Assembly (NCBI GenBank): GCA_000310025.1
Contig: FN649741.1
Coordinates: 2,096,163-2,116,954 of the forward strand
DNA length: 20,792 nucleotides
Reading direction: 5' to 3'
DNA from: Ectocarpus siliculosus
Lineage: Eukaryota; Sar; Phaeophyceae; Ectocarpales; Ectocarpaceae
Shown: positions 17,273 through 20,792 of the stretch, one piece after another
Layout of the letters: every line of letters starts with the position of its first letter
How positions within the stretch are numbered: position 1 is the stretch's first letter
Made by a program: the position numbers and the translations under genes
The notes under the pieces: model-generated
Seen by the model: only the letters and a program-made list of their open reading frames with translations
Told to the model about the DNA's origin: nothing
The model's database searches: none

Positions 17273-20200
17273 CCGGTGTTCGTGGTGCGGGACCGGGTGC
17301 TGTTCCCCGGAGGCCTGCTGAGGCTAAGCGTGGGCAAGCCCAAGTCGGTGCGGCTGGTGGAGTCCCTCCTCGGCACCCGAGAGGACGGCCTCCACCGACA
17401 TGCCAACGGCGGGGGGAGCGGAGGAGGACCTACCATACTCGTTGCCATATTCACACAGAGGTATGCATACGTGTACATACGTGTCAAACAGAGGGAAGGC
17501 ACGCCTACTTGAGACTCGAGATATTTATGTCGCGAAGCCTCATTGCCTTGGGTGGTTGTGGGTTCAAAAGTCACGCGCGGAACGATTTGCATGCACACAG
17601 ATATTTTTTTTCCGTCTCTCTTCTTGGAGTTGACGCGGTTGCCCGAGAGTTGCCGGTAGTTTGCAACAGCTCGTTGAAAGATCGACTGCTGCATAGGAGT
17701 AGCACTGACGGTGTCCAACGCACAGGTGGTGAGTGAGAGCATGCAAGTGTGCGATGTCCATGTCCGCCAACCCTCTATAACGTAGCTCCTGTGTTATCTG
17801 CACCTATAAACGCGTGGTTCAAGCGTCGCCCGTACCCCGTAGCACCCACTCGAACTGGTGTTCCGTTCTTGCGTCCAATCCCAACGCAATCACGTGCTCC
17901 GTGTGCCAACTCTCCTCGCTCTCGTTCTCCCTGAAGTATTTCCGTGTGTGCTCCCTGGTTATCATTCTTTCGTAGTAAATCTAACGTTGTGCTCGCTCTA
18001 TTGTTCTCCTCTCTCACCTGCGTACCTCGCGTACAGCCGACAAATGCGTGTGGGCACTCTCCAAATAGCGTGAGGACATCGACACGTGTTGGTCCTTTTT
18101 CATGACTCTGCCAGGACGCACTCGTTGGTCTGCCGAGGTTACCCGTGTCATACATGACCCCCGTGGCGATTTGTATGACGATGCCTCTTTTCTTTTCTTT
18201 GTGTGTGTGTGTGTGTGTGTGTGTTGATTCGTTTTCCACCGCGCCGTGACACCCGACACACGCTGCAAGGGTCGGCGCCGTTGACGAGGAGGGGTCGGCA
18301 TCCGATGACGTCGCGATTGTCCGAGACCAGCAGCAACGGCCGGGGGCGGGTGGCGGCGGAGGCGGCGGAGGCGGCGGAGGCGGCGAGGGCCGCATCCTCA
18401 GCACCATGAGCCGTGTCGGGTGTGCCGCCAAGGTGGTGCAGATGGGGAGGGTCACCGGCAGCGAAACCTTCAAGGTGACGCTGAGACCGGTTGCTGGTGT
18501 TCCTGCATGTTGTTTCTGTTGTTTCTGTTGCTACTGCCGCTGCGGTTGTCATTGTTGCTTGCTGATGTTCGTGTCTGTTGCTCTACTGCTGCTGGCACTG
18601 CTGCTCCTGCTGCTGGTGGTGGTGCTGTTCCTGCCGCCGCGGGCTGTGTGGCTCTGTGCTTGTTTTGTATATCGTCCTGGAATGTGGCGTCTGATTTCGA
18701 CCTGCTTCGGTCTGCTCCCAGCTCCCCTGCCCTCTCCCAGTTCTCGCCGGACCTCATGCCTGCTCTCCCTCCCCACCCTGTCTGTACATTGATCGAAACG
18801 GCCGCATCACTGGGGCTTTGCTGCCACACCAGTATTCTGTGCTCGTGCAAGGCGTGTCGCGCATCCGTCTGCTGAGCGTTTCGGAGGAAGAGCTGATGCT
18901 GCACGGGACTGTCGTGCGCCTCCACGATCAGGGTTCCATCGCCGATGCGGAGGTGCGTGCGTCTTGCGGGTTTCGTTCGTGTTAGTTAGGGTGTCCCCGG
19001 GCTCGGCTCACCAGCAGTATCAGTACCAGCAGCACCAGCAGTACCGTCAGCACCAGCATCGCCAGAAGAAGAAGCAACAGCAGCACCACCACCGCCAAGA
19101 GTTTCGAGGTACTTCGTGAGACCGCCCCCCGTCCCCCAAACCTCCTCTCCGCGCGCCCCCCCCCTCTCCTCCCCCGTCGGGGGAGCCCGATGACTAGACG
19201 GCGTGGTCGGGTGTTTCGTCTCATTAAGCCTAACCACGTGTGTTGGCCGGTGTGTGCGGTCCATCCTACGTAAAGAAAAAACAGCATACACGTAGCCGCG
19301 CACGAGCACCAGTGAGCGTTAGCTCTTCCGGGCCTCAACGCCAAATCTTGGTAAGTAGATTGGGATAGGGGCCGACGTCAACAAAAGGCATGAAGGGCGG
19401 AAAACAAACAAGGAGGAAAGAGGCTTTCGCAAGGCCGGCGGGGGGATCGGGGACAGGCACCCCCTTCCTTCGTCTTGGGGACCAACCACATCTCCCTCTC
19501 TCCCGTCTCGCTCTCTTTGCCCCTGTCTCGACCCCCAACCTCCCCTCCTCCCAGGTGAAGGCGCTGTCGCTGAACCTTCGAGAGGCGGCCCAGGCCCTGC
19601 TCGAGGTGCTCAAGTCGCGCAGCCACCCAAGGGCGATGAACGCTAGGGAGATACTCGATGCCGTGTCGGCGGCGTCCCCCGGAGCCGTCGCGGATGTCCT
19701 GGCCTCGAGCATCAACATCCCCACGAACCAGAAGCAGGCGAGCGATCTCTCATGTCATGGTTGTGTGTGCGCGTTAGCCTCGTCGGCGCGCTGACCGGCT
19801 GCTTACCAATGCGCCCGTCCTTCAGCGGGAAAACCGTGCATGTTCGCGGTTGTGCGTGTGTGGGTTGTGTGTTGTGTCTGCAGCGCACTACGCGGGTACT
19901 TCGCAGTATTTCGTCGTGCGTGTTCGCGCATGAGGAGGCCGAATATTCCCACACGCAACATCCACGAGTTGGGGGCGTTTGTGCGTGTGCGTCGACTCAT
20001 GCGATGCAGCATTTTTTTTCACTTGTTTTTTTTTTTTCGTCCTTTTTTTCGAAAGCCCGTCCCACAACTACCAGCATGGATCTCTGTGTGCAAAAGCCGC
20101 GGCTGTTTGTGTGCTGGTCTACTGCTTGTCAGACTCTGCACCGTGTTCTTTTCTACGAGTTCATTCGGGGCGTTAAGTGAAGCCGGTGTTCCTGCCGAAC

Positions 20201-20616
20201 AGCCCCTTTCGTTTGGGCCAATAAGCCGCTCGAGAAGAGGCTTCCATCTCCTTCTTTTGCAACGTTTCCTCCGGTAGCGACACCCCTCGCTTGTCCCTCG
20301 AGGAGATATTGTACTCAGACTTTGGAAGCGTACCTCGAACGAAATGAGGAGGCTGCGACAAGAGGCATTGTCCTCCATCAATCCCAACACACACCACCTC
20401 CCCCGCCCTCATCCTCCCCCCGGACAGGCCATTCTTGAGGAAACCTCTCTCGAGAAGAGGCTGCGGCGGGTGCTGGAACTCGTGCGCGAGCAGACACGGG
20501 TTCTCTCGATCGCCAGCAAGATTAACTCGGAGGTGGAGGGAAAGCTCAACAGTCGGCACAGGGAGTACTACCTCCGGCAGCAGCTCAAGGCCATCCGCTC
20601 TGAGCTTGGCGAAGAG
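17273..20616 (+). CDS. Lon protease (ATP-dependent, S16 family), N-terminal part, 3' truncated by contig end
   Basis: Lon is an AAA+ serine protease that degrades damaged proteins in mitochondria or peroxisomes. Exons are 17273-17460, 18270-18474, 18833-18952, 19555-19737 and 20428-20616; phases agree throughout (introns 809, 358, 602 and 690 bp), giving 295 residues. Exons 1-4 form the LON substrate-binding domain: VFVVRDRVLFPGG at the start, GKPKSVRLVE, TILVAIFTQ, then VGCAAKVVQM and YSVLVQGVSRIRLL, which is the VtLrGlsRi motif of the family. Exon 4 gives KALSLNLREAAQALLEVLKS and SSINIPTNQKQ. Exon 5 gives ILEETSLEKRLRRVLELV, then NSRHREYYLRQQLKAIRSEL, the conserved helical region before the ATPase. 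The Walker A/B motifs and catalytic Ser-Lys dyad would follow but lie off the contig. A Gly-rich insert is present in exon 2. The LFPGG...GKPKSVRLVE form recalls plant LON2 (peroxisomal), but the compartment cannot be settled without the C-terminus. The acceptor at 17272 (AAAAG) is weak and the start codon is not certain. Confidence 0.9.
18201..18224 (+). repeat. (GT)12 microsatellite in Lon intron 1
   Basis: Twelve perfect GT units 45 bp upstream of the exon 2 acceptor, next to a T/C-rich stretch. Confidence 0.95.
18350..18388 (+). repeat. GGC/GGA repeat encoding a Gly tract in Lon exon 2
   Basis: GGC-GGA-type triplets encode about 11 consecutive glycines between DQQQRPGA and EGRILSTM inside the LON domain. 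The frame is kept on both sides, so it is a coding repeat and probably a surface loop. Confidence 0.85.
19009..19098 (+). repeat. CAG/CAC-rich low-complexity stretch in Lon intron 3
   Basis: Imperfect CAG, CAC and AGAAG triplets; the complementary frame encodes poly-Leu/Val. Lies in intron 3, so not translated in the gene model. Confidence 0.7.
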
Positions 20617-20636
20617 GTGAACAGGTTAATTGAGCC

Positions 20637-20792
20637 TGGGGGGGGGGGGGGGGGGGGGGGGGGGAAAAAGGGAAAAACCTCTGGGGGGGGAAAAAGGGGG
20701 GCCCCCCTTTTTAAAGAAAATTCCTCCAAAAAAAAACTTGTTTTCGGGAAAAAATTTTCCCCCCAAAAAAAAAACTTTTTTTTTTTTTGAAA
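20637..20792. other. Low-quality contig end
   Basis: Long G runs followed by alternating A, G, C and T homopolymers, like positions 1-385. Reliable sequence ends near 20636, soon after the donor at 20617. The apparent continuation of the Lon frame here should be ignored. Confidence 0.8.

Noticed and set aside
18982-19344. Minus-strand Leu/Val-rich open frame resembling a membrane segment
   Set aside because: It is the complement of CAG/CAC repeats inside Lon intron 3, in the opposite direction to a well-supported gene.
1-20792. CRISPR array, tRNA or rRNA genes, or bacterial operon signals
   Set aside because: No regularly spaced direct repeats with spacers, no cloverleaf or rRNA sequence recognised, and the genes are interrupted by spliceosomal introns.

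Overview
This window is eukaryotic nuclear DNA, most likely from a brown alga (Phaeophyceae) and probably an Ectocarpus-type genome. The reasons are intron-rich genes with short GC-rich exons and introns of about 360-810 bp, a plastid (plant/cyanobacterial) type IspH, scattered CTG/CAG microsatellites, and 72-nt exons that each encode one plant-type leucine-rich repeat (LRR). The species call is inference. Both ends (about 1-385 and 20637-20792) are homopolymer-ridden and look like low-quality read tails, so the window is probably one complete contig.

Layout. 794-4234 (+): ispH, five exons, last enzyme of the plastid MEP isoprenoid pathway; the transit-peptide exon is not visible. 4235-6475: no confident gene. 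6476-6608 (+): an orphan exon with strong coding bias. 7046-7198 (-): a possible first exon with a mitochondrial-like N-terminus. 7672-10447 (-): candidate exons of an unrecognised gene ending in a 14-residue coiled-coil repeat. 11278-13327: an array of 72-nt LRR exons lying on BOTH strands in alternation, some intact and some broken by a stop or indel, with a recurring near-palindromic motif in the intervals. 14573-15298: a long, nearly perfect inverted repeat (fold-back or MITE-like). 16227-16453 (+): a cysteine-rich terminal exon. 16961 or 17273 to 20616 (+): the first part of a Lon protease gene (LON substrate-binding domain and the start of the helical region). Its AAA+ and peptidase parts lie off the contig.

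IspH and Lon are ordinary housekeeping genes. The interest lies between them: every minus-strand LRR exon and the minus-strand exon at 10447-10053 share one splice phase, so the minus-strand LRRs could be the N-terminal part of the 7672-10447 gene. The plus-strand LRR exons have the same phase and could be spliced to exons on the other side. Such an interleaved cassette is consistent with the exon shuffling reported for LRR-containing candidate receptors in Ectocarpus, but opposite orientations alternating at about 450-bp period is the unusual part.
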